Assembly: GCA_900540375.1 (NCBI GenBank) | Contig: UQFS01000013.1 | Coordinates: 1-64,000, forward strand | Source of the DNA: an uncultured Prevotella sp. | Lineage (GTDB): Bacteria; Bacteroidota; Bacteroidia; Bacteroidales; Bacteroidaceae | Length of the DNA: 64,000 nt | Reading direction: 5' to 3' | In this document: positions 49,439 to 58,748 of the stretch, piece after piece | How positions within the stretch are numbered: the first letter of the stretch is position 1 | Layout of the letters: every line of letters begins with the position of its first letter | Translations under genes and position numbers: made by a program | Notes under the pieces: generated by a model | What the model was told of the DNA's origin: nothing | What the model saw: only the letters and a program-made list of their open reading frames with translations | Database searches by the model: none

Positions 49439-52198
49439 TTAGTCATCAAACAGGTTGAGCTTGTTATCGCGGGCTTGATCCAGCGACATGAGCTTAGCCT
49501 GCTTTTCCTGATATTGGCGTCTGAGCTGCTCATAGCGTGTGGCGAGCTCATCCACGTAGTTCTTTCTCTGCTTGGGATCCATGAGACGGGCAGCGATGAT
49601 CGGCGGCTGACTGGCGTCTTTGGTCCATATCACGGGAGCATCATAGACTGGTGCGATCTTCAGAGCCACATGCAACTCGCTCGTCGTGGCTCCGCCGATA
49701 AGCAATGGGATGTGCATACCCGCCTTTTGCAACTCTTCGGCCACATGCACCATCTCACCAAGTGAGGGAGTAATGAGACCGCTCAGTCCGATGAAGTCGA
49801 CATGGAGCTGACGGGCCTTGGCCACAATTTGCTCAGCAGGTACCATCACGCCGAGGTCGATGACTTCGTAATTGTTGCACGAGAAGACTACGCCGACGAT
49901 ATTCTTTCCGATGTCGTGGACATCACCCTTAACAGTAGCTAACAACACACGCCCGGCTGTAGCTGCACCCTCCTTCTTCTCTGCCTCGATATAAGGCTGA
50001 AGGATAGCGACAGCTTGCTTCATCGTGCGCGCGGTCTTCACCACCTGTGGGAGAAACATCTTACCGGCTCCGAACAGCGTACCAACCTCGTTCATGCCGT
50101 CCATCAGCGGTCCCTCAATGATATCGACAGCATGGGGATACTTTTCAAGTGCCTCGTGGAGATCAGCATCCATATATTTTCCAATACCTTTTCTCAAGGC
50201 ATAGCCCAGGCGGCTCTCCACACTCTCCTTGCGCCAAGCCTCGTCTGAGACAGCTACAGTTTTACCACCTTGTGAGGCTGCAAGTTTGGCGGCCTCCTGC
50301 TCGGAACGTTTCCTTTCAGCCAGCTCCACCAAGTCCTCAGAAGCACCCTGCCGACGGTTGAGGATGACATCTTCGATGGTGGTCAGTTCGTCGGAAGGTA
50401 TATCAGCGTAGGTCACCTTAGTAGCCGGATTGACGATACCAAAGTCCATACCCTGCTCAATGGCATGATAGAGGAACACAGCGTGCATCGCCTCGCGGAT
50501 GTAGTTGATACCACGGAATGAGAAGCTAAGGTTGCTCACGCCACCACTCACGTGCACTCCTTTGAGATGCTTGCGGATCCATCCTGTGGCCCGGATGAAG
50601 TCCTGGGCATAGCTGTCGTGATCGGCAATACCGGTAGCCACAGACAGGATGTTAGGATCGAAGATGATGTTCAACGGATCCATCCCCACTTGCTCAACCA
50701 ATATATGATAAGCGCGCTCTGCAATTTCTATTTTCCGCTCGTAGGAGGTGGCCTGTCCTTGCTCGTCAAAGCACATCACTACAACGGCAGCTCCAAAACG
50801 CTTCACGTCCTTGGCATGGCTGATGAAAGCACTCTCTCCCTCTTTCAGTGAGATGGAGTTGACAATACACTTGCCCTGCATACATTTCAGTCCGGCCATG
50901 ATCACCTCCCAGTCGGAAGAGTCGATCATCACGGGCACACGGGCGATGTCGGGGTCACTGGCGATGAGATTGAGAAACTTCACCATCTCGGTCTTGGCAT
51001 CGAGCAGACCATCGTCCATGTTGATGTCAATCACGAGGGCTCCGTCTTCGACCTGCTTGCGGGCGATCTCCAAAGCTTCAGTATATTGTTTTTGTTCGAT
51101 GAGTCTCAGAAATTTGCGACTACCGGCCACATTGCAGCGCTCGCCAACGTTGACGAAGCGCACCTCCGGCGTGACGTCGAGCAATTCCAGTCCCGACAGC
51201 CAAAGGGTTTCTGAGCGTGGCACGACACGATGAGGCTGATAGTTTTTGGCTTTCTCTGCAAAAGCCTGGATAAACTCAGGCGTGGTGCCGCAACAACCTC
51301 CGACGATATTGACGAGTCCCTCCTTCATAAACACTTCCATCTCTCCGGCCATCTGCTCGGCCGTCTCGTCGTATTGTCCCATGGCGTTGGGGAGTCCGGC
51401 ATTGGGATAGACGCTGATAAAGAAAGGAGCACGTGCAGCCAAAGTCCTGAGATAAGGCAGCATCTGCGGCGCACCAAACGAGCAGTTGAGTCCCACCGAG
51501 AAGATGGGATAATCAGCGATACTGGCCAAGAAAGCCTCAAGGGTCTGTCCACTCAGCGTGCGTCCGGCAAGGTCACTGATGGTCACGCTGACCATAATGG
51601 GCAGCTTACGTCCGGCTTTCTCCATGGATTGCACCGAAGCATCGATAGCTGCCTTACAGTTGAGCGTGTCAAAGACTGTCTCGATGATGATGGCGTCGAC
51701 ACCTCCGCGGATCAGCGCCTCCACCTCTTCGCAATAGGCGCCGAAGAGCTCGTCGTAGTGAAGGTCACGCGCTGACGGGTCACTGACATCGGGGCTCATG
51801 GAGCAGGTCTTGTTGGTAGGTCCTACAGAACCGCACACAAAACGAGGATGTTCGGGAGTGGTATATTCCTCAGCGCACTGTCTGGCAATGCGCGCACCCT
51901 CATAAGCCATCTCTGCGCAGTCAGCCTCGAGATGATAGTCGGCCTGCGATATACGCTGCGAGGAGAAAGTGTTGGTGGTGATGATGTCGGCTCCTGCGGC
52001 CAGATATTGCCGGTGGATGTCCATGATCACCTCAGGCTTGGTAATATTCAGCATATCGTTGTTACCCTCCATATGCACGTCAACACCAGCATAGCGGCTA
52101 CCACGGAAATTGGACTCGTGGAGCCCATACCTCTGAATCATGGTTCCCATGGCACCGTCCAGCACCACAAGTCTCTCTTTTACAATCTCTTCTAGCAT
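49439..52198 (-). CDS. metH: Cobalamin-dependent methionine synthase lacking the activation domain
   Basis: 919 residues against about 1227 in E. coli. Homocysteine-binding barrel at about 1-320 (zinc cysteines in VGLNCSFG and GGCCGTTP), folate barrel about 340-610, B12 cap about 650-735 and B12-binding domain with DVHDIGKNIVG near 761. The chain stops just after LMSLDQARDNKLNLFDD, the point where the AdoMet-binding reactivation domain would begin. That domain must be supplied by another protein or be missing. No cobalamin riboswitch was recognised in the 88 bp upstream. Shares strand with smpB and map. Confidence 0.95.
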   Translation of the reverse strand: MLEEIVKERLVVLDGAMGTMIQRYGLHESNFRGSRYAGVDVHMEGNNDMLNITKPEVIMDIHRQYLAAGADIITTNTFSSQRISQADYHLEADCAEMAYEGARIARQCAEEYTTPEHPRFVCGSVGPTNKTCSMSPDVSDPSARDLHYDELFGAYCEEVEALIRGGVDAIIIETVFDTLNCKAAIDASVQSMEKAGRKLPIMVSVTISDLAGRTLSGQTLEAFLASIADYPIFSVGLNCSFGAPQMLPYLRTLAARAPFFISVYPNAGLPNAMGQYDETAEQMAGEMEVFMKEGLVNIVGGCCGTTPEFIQAFAEKAKNYQPHRVVPRSETLWLSGLELLDVTPEVRFVNVGERCNVAGSRKFLRLIEQKQYTEALEIARKQVEDGALVIDINMDDGLLDAKTEMVKFLNLIASDPDIARVPVMIDSSDWEVIMAGLKCMQGKCIVNSISLKEGESAFISHAKDVKRFGAAVVVMCFDEQGQATSYERKIEIAERAYHILVEQVGMDPLNIIFDPNILSVATGIADHDSYAQDFIRATGWIRKHLKGVHVSGGVSNLSFSFRGINYIREAMHAVFLYHAIEQGMDFGIVNPATKVTYADIPSDELTTIEDVILNRRQGASEDLVELAERKRSEQEAAKLAASQGGKTVAVSDEAWRKESVESRLGYALRKGIGKYMDADLHEALEKYPHAVDIIEGPLMDGMNEVGTLFGAGKMFLPQVVKTARTMKQAVAILQPYIEAEKKEGAATAGRVLLATVKGDVHDIGKNIVGVVFSCNNYEVIDLGVMVPAEQIVAKARQLHVDFIGLSGLITPSLGEMVHVAEELQKAGMHIPLLIGGATTSELHVALKIAPVYDAPVIWTKDASQPPIIAARLMDPKQRKNYVDELATRYEQLRRQYQEKQAKLMSLDQARDNKLNLFDD

Positions 52199-52286
52199 AT
52201 ATGTGTATTTCGGTTGTCTGTTGTTGCCCTATCCTCTGTCGCGGTCTGTATCATGGTAGAAAGCAGGCTCCGACCGTCGTCATCCT

Positions 52287-52766
52287 TTAGAAATGCTTGA
52301 TGGCACGGTCCATCTCGCGCCGGTCCTCTTTCTCTTTGAGCGTCTGTCGCTTATCAAACTCTTTCTTACCTCTTGCCAGTGCTATGTCCACCTTTGCCCT
52401 GCCGTGTCCGTCAATAAACATCAGCGTAGGCACGATAGTATAGCCCGGTGTCTTACTATCCTCAGCCAGTCGGCGTATCTCGCGTTTGGTAAGCAGCAGT
52501 TTTCGGTCACGTTTGGCCTCATGATTGGAATAAGATCCGTAGAAATAAGGAGATATATTCATTCCCTTAACCCATACTTCACCATTGTTGATATAGCAAA
52601 AGGCATCCACAAGCGAAGCTTTGCCCAGTCTCACGGATTTAATCTCAGTACCAGTAAGCACAATACCTGTTGTGTAGGTGTCTACGAAAATATATTCAAA
52701 CGACGCCTTCTTGTTCTTTATTTGTACAGGACTTTTCTTGCGAAGTTCTTGTTGTTCCTTGTTCAT
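52287..52766 (-). CDS. smpB: SsrA-binding protein SmpB
   Basis: 159 residues. Core beta-barrel with TGIVLTGTEIKSVRLGKASLVDAF and the C-terminal helix region KKEFDKRQTLKEKEDRREMDRAI, both family hallmarks in outline. Delivers tmRNA to stalled ribosomes. The ssrA RNA gene itself is not visible in the window. Confidence 0.95.
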   Translation of the reverse strand: MNKEQQELRKKSPVQIKNKKASFEYIFVDTYTTGIVLTGTEIKSVRLGKASLVDAFCYINNGEVWVKGMNISPYFYGSYSNHEAKRDRKLLLTKREIRRLAEDSKTPGYTIVPTLMFIDGHGRAKVDIALARGKKEFDKRQTLKEKEDRREMDRAIKHF

Positions 52767-52791
52767 CTTTCCATCTTTCTTTTTTCAACCG

Positions 52792-53298
52792 CTACTTGTC
52801 GATAACTGCAAAATCATTGATATGGTCATCGACATACTGCGCCACGGCTTCGGTGAACTCCTCCTCATGCTCGACGAAATAGTCATCGAAATCGTCGAAT
52901 TCGGGATAGTGCTCATAGAGGGCGTCGAACTCCTCTTGGGTGCAGTCATGCTCGATCTCGAGACGATATTTCTTGAAATAGCGGCTACATTTATCCAATA
53001 ACTTATACAAGTCGCGCAGGCCCCACTCTCTGACAGCCTTACCAAATGGGTTGAAAAAGATGAACTCTCCCAGCCCGTTGTGGATCAGCTCGATGAAGCC
53101 ACCGTCCATCACGCTGTCGCGAAGCATCAGATAGCCCAGCAGCGTGATTTGATCGGAATTGAGCTCACCCATGTTGTCGGCATTCAGCTCTCCACCGATA
53201 GCCTCCCGGATCGCTCCGGCAAAAGCCTCCAGAAAGTCGTCCATGCCTGCTGTTGCAGCCTGGCGCAACACGGCATCGTCTATGTGCACTTGTACCAT
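52792..53298 (-). CDS. DUF4375-like acidic protein
   Basis: 168 residues starting at 53298 (MVQVHIDDAVLRQAATAGMD); an ATG nine codons earlier lies inside the promoter. The segment MDGGFIELIHNGLGEFIFFNPFGKAVREWG is the typical DUF4375 core, given in part. C-terminal third is very acidic (PEFDDFDDYFVEHEEEF). No catalytic motif known. It precedes smpB by 25 bp. Confidence 0.78.
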   Translation of the reverse strand: MVQVHIDDAVLRQAATAGMDDFLEAFAGAIREAIGGELNADNMGELNSDQITLLGYLMLRDSVMDGGFIELIHNGLGEFIFFNPFGKAVREWGLRDLYKLLDKCSRYFKKYRLEIEHDCTQEEFDALYEHYPEFDDFDDYFVEHEEEFTEAVAQYVDDHINDFAVIDK

Positions 53299-53322
53299 TG
53301 TTCTAAATCTTACTTTTACATG

Positions 53323-53330
53323 CAAAGATA
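53323..53330 (-). promoter_or_regulatory. -7 element upstream of the DUF4375-smpB-metH run
   Basis: The minus strand reads TATCTTTG, 24 bp before the start at 53298. Genes down to pncC lie on the same strand without an obvious terminator, so this may drive a long transcript. Confidence 0.7.
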
Positions 53331-53414
53331 CGAAAATTTAGTGTAGTAAGAGAGAAATCACTAAAAAATACACATTAATAATGATAAATATCGATTTATC
53401 TGAAACAAAACCGC

Positions 53415-53422
53415 TATCTTTG
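53415..53422 (+). promoter_or_regulatory. -7 element of the small lipoprotein gene
   Basis: TATCTTTG, 36 bp before the chosen start at 53459. An in-frame ATG at 53381 is upstream of it and is rejected. Confidence 0.7.
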
Positions 53423-53458
53423 CATGAGATAAAGGTTTATCAAGACTTCAAGTTTTAT

Positions 53459-53914
53459 ATGATGAAAATTCGTAAAACGTTGCTTAGTCCCCTCTTCGCC
53501 TGCTGTGCTGCCCTTGCGATGCTGATGGGCAACTCGGCCTGCAGTGGTGACAACAAGGATCAACTGGAAAGCACTGTAGACTCTTTTTCTACAGCTTATT
53601 TCAATTGGCGTTTCCCTGCGGCTCTAAAATATTGCACGCCACAATCACGACAATATCTGGTATTTGCAGCCAGTCAGGTCAACAAAAGCGATGTTGAGGC
53701 TCTACGCAACAAACAGGAAGGTGCCAACTACAAAATCGATAATATAGATTTCAAAGATGACTCCACAGCTACAGTCAAGGTAGTTGTGAGCAACTTTCTC
53801 GCCATGGACACTATCGGACTCGCTCCACAGGCCATAGTAGAGAAGACTTTTCACCTTCATGCTATCGAGCGGCAAGGCACATGGAAAATTGCTCTTGAGG
53901 GCCTGCCAAACTAA
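53459..53914 (+). CDS. Small DUF4878-like lipoprotein
   Basis: 151 residues (or 150 from the next ATG). Lipobox GNSAC near residue 28. The mature part, about 32-151, has the helix-then-sheet pattern of an NTF2-like fold (VDSFSTAYFNWRFPAALKYC, then STATVKVVVSNFLA and GTWKIALEGLPN), similar to DUF4878. Function unknown. Stands alone between a divergent operon and a repeat array. Confidence 0.8.
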   Translation: MMKIRKTLLSPLFACCAALAMLMGNSACSGDNKDQLESTVDSFSTAYFNWRFPAALKYCTPQSRQYLVFAASQVNKSDVEALRNKQEGANYKIDNIDFKDDSTATVKVVVSNFLAMDTIGLAPQAIVEKTFHLHAIERQGTWKIALEGLPN

Positions 53915-53974
53915 GAACCCATTAAATCTAACAGCTTCCAGCCTTATCATAAATGCAAAAAGCCTTTTGTTGAG

Positions 53975-54130
53975 ATGGTCAAACAATTGTCAGCCATATG
54001 GACAACGTTCGTTTGACTTTATGTATAACGTTCGTTTGACCAAACGTACGACGATCGTTTGACCAACTATGCAAAGGCTGTTTTACTAATACATAACGAT
54101 TGTTCTACAATTATATGACGATAACAACGC
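53975..54130. repeat. Short tandem array with 22-23-bp period
   Basis: ACGTTCGTTTGAC occurs at 54005-54017 and 54028-54040, and as ACGATCGTTTGAC at 54051-54063, each exactly 23 bp apart. Weaker copies follow at 54074, 54096 (ACGATTGTTCTAC) and 54118. A reversed GGTCAAAC word lies near 53977. The 485-bp gap between the lipoprotein and carB holds no convincing gene; the part from 54130 to 54399 shows nothing clear. Confidence 0.75.
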
Positions 54131-54399
54131 AAATGAATATTATCATTTTCATGTTCAAGTAGACAACAATAGCGTCCAACACAGACCAATGAGAATATAA
54201 CAATTAGGCAACTTTCTTTCTTACAGGTAAAAAAAATATTCCCCATCAGCTCATCTAAATAGAAGAACCAATGGAGAATAAAAGAACTATGGGCAAGGGA
54301 CTTTCTCACTCAAAGGTAAAACTAAATGTCACTCACTCCAGCCATAGAAAGAGCATTATAGTGCATGAGAATCGGGAAAGTCTCCACTCATGTATCATA

Positions 54400-57300
54400 T
54401 TAATATTCTCCCCAAGCCTTGATATCTATATCACCTGGCTTCAAGGTACAGAATGCATTAATGAAGGCACAGGCCAATCGGCTGTTGGTGATCAAAGGCA
54501 CATTGAGGTCAATGGCAGCACGACGAATCTTGTAACCATTGGTCAACTCGCGCGAGGTGAGATCCTTAGGAATGTTCACCACCATATCTATCTTCTTCTC
54601 ATGTAAGAGATCAAGCGCCTGAGGCCGGCCCTCCTCTGACGGCCAGTAAACGAGCGTGTTGTACACTCCATTCTCAGTGAGATAGCGCGAAGTACCACCG
54701 GTTGCGTAAAGCTGATAGCCATGAGCCAAGAGTTGCTTGGCAGCATCGAGCATCTCTGCCTTCTGCTTGGCACCACCGGTTGAAAGCAATACGGTATGCT
54801 TAGGAATGCGCTGACCCACGGAAAGCATACTCTTGAGTAATGCCTGATTGGTGTCGTCGCCCAAGCAGCCCACTTCACCAGTAGAACTCATATCCACACC
54901 GAGCACTGGATCTGCCTTTTGCAGACGGTTGAACGAGAACTGGCTGGCCTTAATACCGACGTAGTCAAGGTCAAAGAGGTTCTTATTGGGTTTCTCAACA
55001 GGCTCTCCGAGCATCACCTTAGTAGCCAGATCGATGAAGTTGATCTTCAGCACCTTGCTCACGAAGGGGAAGGAGCGGCTGGCGCGGAGGTTACACTCGA
55101 TAACCATGATGTCGTTTTCGCGGGCCATGAACTGAATGTTGAACGGACCGGAGATGTGCAGCTCCTGTGCAATCTTACGGCTGACGCGCTTGATGCGGCG
55201 CACTGTCTCGACATAGAGCTTCTGCGGAGGCAACTGCAAGGTGGCATCCCCTGAGTGGACACCAGCAAACTCGATATGTTCACTGATGGCATAAGCCATG
55301 ACTTCTCCTTGCTTAGCCACACCGTCGAAGTCGATCTCCTTGGCATGCTCAATGAACTTGCTGACCACCACGGGGTGATCCTCACTGACGTTAGCAGCCA
55401 GTTTCAGGAAGCGCTCCAGCTCTTCGCGGTTGGAACAGACATTCATGGCTGCTCCGGAAAGCACATAGCTCGGACGGACCAGAACCGGGAAGCCGACGCG
55501 GTCAACAAACTTATCGATGTCATCCATCGACGTCAGTGCGCTCCACTCTGGTTGGTTGATGCCATTGCGGGAAAGCATCTCCGAGAACTTCGCACGATCC
55601 TCTGCATTGTCAATGTCTTTAGCTGCTGTACCGAGGATGTTGACATTCTCAGCATCGAGATACATGGCCAGGTTGTTAGGAATCTGACCACCCGTAGAAA
55701 CGATAACACCATAAGGATTCTCCATATCAATGATGTCCATGACGCGCTCAAAGGTCAACTCATCGAAATAGAGGCGGTCGCACATGTCGTAGTCCGTAGA
55801 CACTGTCTCCGGGTTATAGTTGATCATGATACTGCGGTAGCCACTCTTGCGGATGGTATTCAGAGCCTGTACACCACACCAGTCAAACTCCACAGAACTG
55901 CCGATGCGGTAAGCACCTGATCCGAGAACAATGACCGAGCGCTTATCGTTGGAGAAGCTGATGTCACTGGCCACACCATCATAAGTCACGTAGAGGTAGT
56001 TAGTCTGAGCCGGATACTCTGCTGCCAAGGTATCGATCTGCTTAACAACCGGCAGGATGTCGTAGCTCTTGCGCAGACGGCGCACGACGAGCAAAGCCTT
56101 GTGCATGTTGCCAAGCTCCTGCTCCAATCCTACCGCACGGGCAATCTGGAAATCGGTGAAACCATAGACCTTTGCCTCACGAAGCAATTCACTGTCAAGC
56201 GTGTTGATATTGCAATGTTTCAGTCGCTCATCGATGTCGATAATGTGTTTCAGTTTATAGAGGAACCACTTATCGATCTTTGTCAAGTCATGAATCTGAT
56301 CGATGGTGTAGCCCTTATGCATAGCCTTAGAGATGACGAAAACACGCTTGTCAGTAGGTTCACGAAGCGCCTCATCGATATCATCGATTTTCAACTCTTT
56401 ATTCTCAACGTAGCCATGCATGCCTTGGCCGATCATGCGCAAGCCCTTCTGAATAGCTTCCTCGAAGTTACGGCCAATCGCCATCACCTCACCGACACTC
56501 TTCATGCTGGAGCCCAACTCACGGTCAACGCCACGGAACTTTGACAAATCCCAACGTGGAATCTTGCAGACCACATAGTCCAAAGCCGGCTCAAAGAATG
56601 CACTCGTCGTCTTGGTCACAGAGTTTTTCAACTCAAAGAGACCGTAGCCCATACCAAGCTTAGCAGCCACAAAAGCCAAAGGATAACCAGTGGCCTTCGA
56701 TGCCAAAGCCGAAGAACGGCTCAGACGGGCGTTAACCTCGATGACACGATAGTCCTCGGAATTGGGATCAAAGGCATACTGCACATTGCACTCACCTACG
56801 ATACCTACATGGCGCACAATCTTGATGCTCAGTGCACGAAGCTTATGATATTCTGAGTTGGAGAGTGTCTGCGACGGTGCGATGACAATAGACTCACCCG
56901 TGTGGATGCCCAGCGGGTCGAAATTCTCCATGTTACACACCGTGATGCAGTTGTCATATTTATCGCGCACCACCTCATACTCGATTTCTTTCCATCCTTT
57001 CAAGCTCTTCTCCACGAGCACCTGTGGCGAGAAAGAGAAGGCTTTCTCACAGATGCGACGCAGCTCATCGTCGTTGTCGGCAAAACCTGACCCCAGTCCG
57101 CCCAAAGCATAAGCAGCACGCACAATGACCGGATATCCCAAATCAGAAGCAGCTTTCAAAGCTTGATCCATGGTCTCGCAAGCCTCACTCTTGATCGTCT
57201 TAACATGGATCTGATCGAGTTTCTCAACAAAGCGCTCACGATCCTCCGTGTCCATGATAGCCTGAACAGGCGTCCCCAAGACCCTCACACCGTATTTCTC

Positions 57301-57621
57301 CAGCACACCGCTCTCATAGAGTTTCACGCCACAGTTCAATGCTGTTTGTCCGCCAAAACTCAAAAGAATGCCATCGGGACGCTCCTTCTTGATGACGCGC
57401 TCCACGAAATAAGGCTGTACCGGCAGGAAATAGATTTGGTCGGCAACGCCCTCGGAAGTCTGCACAGTGGCGATATTTGGGTTGATCAGCACCGTAGAGA
57501 TGCCCTCTTCGCGAAGAGCTTTCAGAGCCTGAGAACCAGAATAGTCAAACTCGCCGGCCTCTCCAATCTTCAATGCTCCCGAGCCGAGCAAGAGCACTTT
57601 CTTTATACTTGAATCACGCAT
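54400..57621 (-). CDS. carB: Carbamoyl-phosphate synthase large subunit
   Basis: 1073 residues, full length. Two ATP-grasp halves are present (about 1-400 and 545-935; GGLGSGFADNDDELRRICEKAF and IDFDGVAKQGEVMAYAISEH in outline), with the oligomerisation region between and the MGS-like allosteric domain at about 935-1073 (HTVLLSTGGAKQKAEML). It makes carbamoyl phosphate for pyrimidines and arginine. 47 bp after carA, in operon with purF. Confidence 0.97.
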   Translation of the reverse strand: MRDSSIKKVLLLGSGALKIGEAGEFDYSGSQALKALREEGISTVLINPNIATVQTSEGVADQIYFLPVQPYFVERVIKKERPDGILLSFGGQTALNCGVKLYESGVLEKYGVRVLGTPVQAIMDTEDRERFVEKLDQIHVKTIKSEACETMDQALKAASDLGYPVIVRAAYALGGLGSGFADNDDELRRICEKAFSFSPQVLVEKSLKGWKEIEYEVVRDKYDNCITVCNMENFDPLGIHTGESIVIAPSQTLSNSEYHKLRALSIKIVRHVGIVGECNVQYAFDPNSEDYRVIEVNARLSRSSALASKATGYPLAFVAAKLGMGYGLFELKNSVTKTTSAFFEPALDYVVCKIPRWDLSKFRGVDRELGSSMKSVGEVMAIGRNFEEAIQKGLRMIGQGMHGYVENKELKIDDIDEALREPTDKRVFVISKAMHKGYTIDQIHDLTKIDKWFLYKLKHIIDIDERLKHCNINTLDSELLREAKVYGFTDFQIARAVGLEQELGNMHKALLVVRRLRKSYDILPVVKQIDTLAAEYPAQTNYLYVTYDGVASDISFSNDKRSVIVLGSGAYRIGSSVEFDWCGVQALNTIRKSGYRSIMINYNPETVSTDYDMCDRLYFDELTFERVMDIIDMENPYGVIVSTGGQIPNNLAMYLDAENVNILGTAAKDIDNAEDRAKFSEMLSRNGINQPEWSALTSMDDIDKFVDRVGFPVLVRPSYVLSGAAMNVCSNREELERFLKLAANVSEDHPVVVSKFIEHAKEIDFDGVAKQGEVMAYAISEHIEFAGVHSGDATLQLPPQKLYVETVRRIKRVSRKIAQELHISGPFNIQFMARENDIMVIECNLRASRSFPFVSKVLKINFIDLATKVMLGEPVEKPNKNLFDLDYVGIKASQFSFNRLQKADPVLGVDMSSTGEVGCLGDDTNQALLKSMLSVGQRIPKHTVLLSTGGAKQKAEMLDAAKQLLAHGYQLYATGGTSRYLTENGVYNTLVYWPSEEGRPQALDLLHEKKIDMVVNIPKDLTSRELTNGYKIRRAAIDLNVPLITNSRLACAFINAFCTLKPGDIDIKAWGEY

Positions 57622-57668
57622 AGCGTTTGCAATTTAGAATTAATGAAACGAAAAAGATGACATCCCTA

Positions 57669-58748
57669 TTACTTCAGACTCTCAACAAACTTGTCGAACA
57701 TGAACATTGTGTCGAGCGGACCTGCACAAGCCTCAGGGTGGAACTGAGAAGAGAACCAAGGATTGGTCTTGTGGCGGATGCCCTCATTGGAACCGTCGTT
57801 CATGTTGACGAAGAGTTCTTCCCAATCAGCGCCAAGTGTCTTGCCATCAACGGCATAGCCATGGTTCTGAGAAGTAATATAGCAATTGGGTGTCCCCACC
57901 ATCTGCACAGGCTGATTGTGGGAGCGGTGACCATATTTCAACTTATAGATGGTCGCACCTGAAGCTTTGCCAAGGAGTTGGTTACCCATGCAGATGCCGC
58001 AGATCGGCTTACGCGAACGGCTCATCTGCTTACGTATGATGTCAACAGCAGCCTGGCAAGTGTCAGGATCCCCAGGACCATTGGCAAGGAAAAGGCCATC
58101 GAAGTCCATGTCGGTATAGTCATAATTCCATGGCACCCGGATGACCTCAACACCACGATTGATGAGACAACGGATGATATTGGCCTTCACGCCACAGTCG
58201 ACGAGAACTACTTTCTTGCCGGCACCCTCGTTGTAGTGGATAATCTCCTTGCAGGAGACCTTCTCAACAAAGTTCACACCCTCGTACTCAGCCTTAGGCT
58301 GATTATCGGGATCATCGTCGAAAATAATCTTTCCCATCATCACACCATGCTCACGCAACACCTTTGTAAGCTGCCGCGTGTCGATGCCCGTGATACCGGG
58401 CACATGCTCGCGCTTAAGCCATGAAGCAAGGCTTTCTACGGCATTCCAGTGGCTGTACTCTTCACTATAGTCAGATACGATGATGGCAGAAGCGTAGATC
58501 TTGTCACTCTCCATAAAGGTGGGCAGTCCGTTCTTTTCCAAAGTAAACGGCGGCACGCCGTAGTTGCCTACTAAAGGAAAGGTCAGTGTCATCAGCTGTC
58601 CGGCATAGGAGGGGTCGGTGAGGGATTCGGGATAACCCATCATAGCTGTATTGAACACCACTTCGCCGGCTACGGGTTGGTCGTAGCCAAACGACTTGCC
58701 ATGGAACTTTGTCCCATCAGACAATACCAAGGTTACATTCTTCATCAT
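57669..58748 (-). CDS. carA: Carbamoyl-phosphate synthase small subunit
   Basis: 359 residues. N-terminal domain with FNTAMMGYPESLTDPSYAGQ, C-terminal class I glutamine amidotransferase with nucleophile in CGICMGNQLLGKA (Cys near 250) and FHPEACAGP for the His/Glu pair. It supplies ammonia to CarB. Starts overlapping the purF stop by 4 bp; the next codon is also ATG, so either could be used. Confidence 0.96.
   Translation of the reverse strand: MMKNVTLVLSDGTKFHGKSFGYDQPVAGEVVFNTAMMGYPESLTDPSYAGQLMTLTFPLVGNYGVPPFTLEKNGLPTFMESDKIYASAIIVSDYSEEYSHWNAVESLASWLKREHVPGITGIDTRQLTKVLREHGVMMGKIIFDDDPDNQPKAEYEGVNFVEKVSCKEIIHYNEGAGKKVVLVDCGVKANIIRCLINRGVEVIRVPWNYDYTDMDFDGLFLANGPGDPDTCQAAVDIIRKQMSRSRKPICGICMGNQLLGKASGATIYKLKYGHRSHNQPVQMVGTPNCYITSQNHGYAVDGKTLGADWEELFVNMNDGSNEGIRHKTNPWFSSQFHPEACAGPLDTMFMFDKFVESLK

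Noticed and set aside
53975..54130. CRISPR array
   Set aside because: Repeats are only about 13 bp with 10-bp gaps, copies decay quickly and no cas gene is present.
54271..54606. 111-codon plus-strand open frame overlapping the end of carB
   Set aside because: Half of it is antisense to a clearly coding part of carB and it has no recognisable features.
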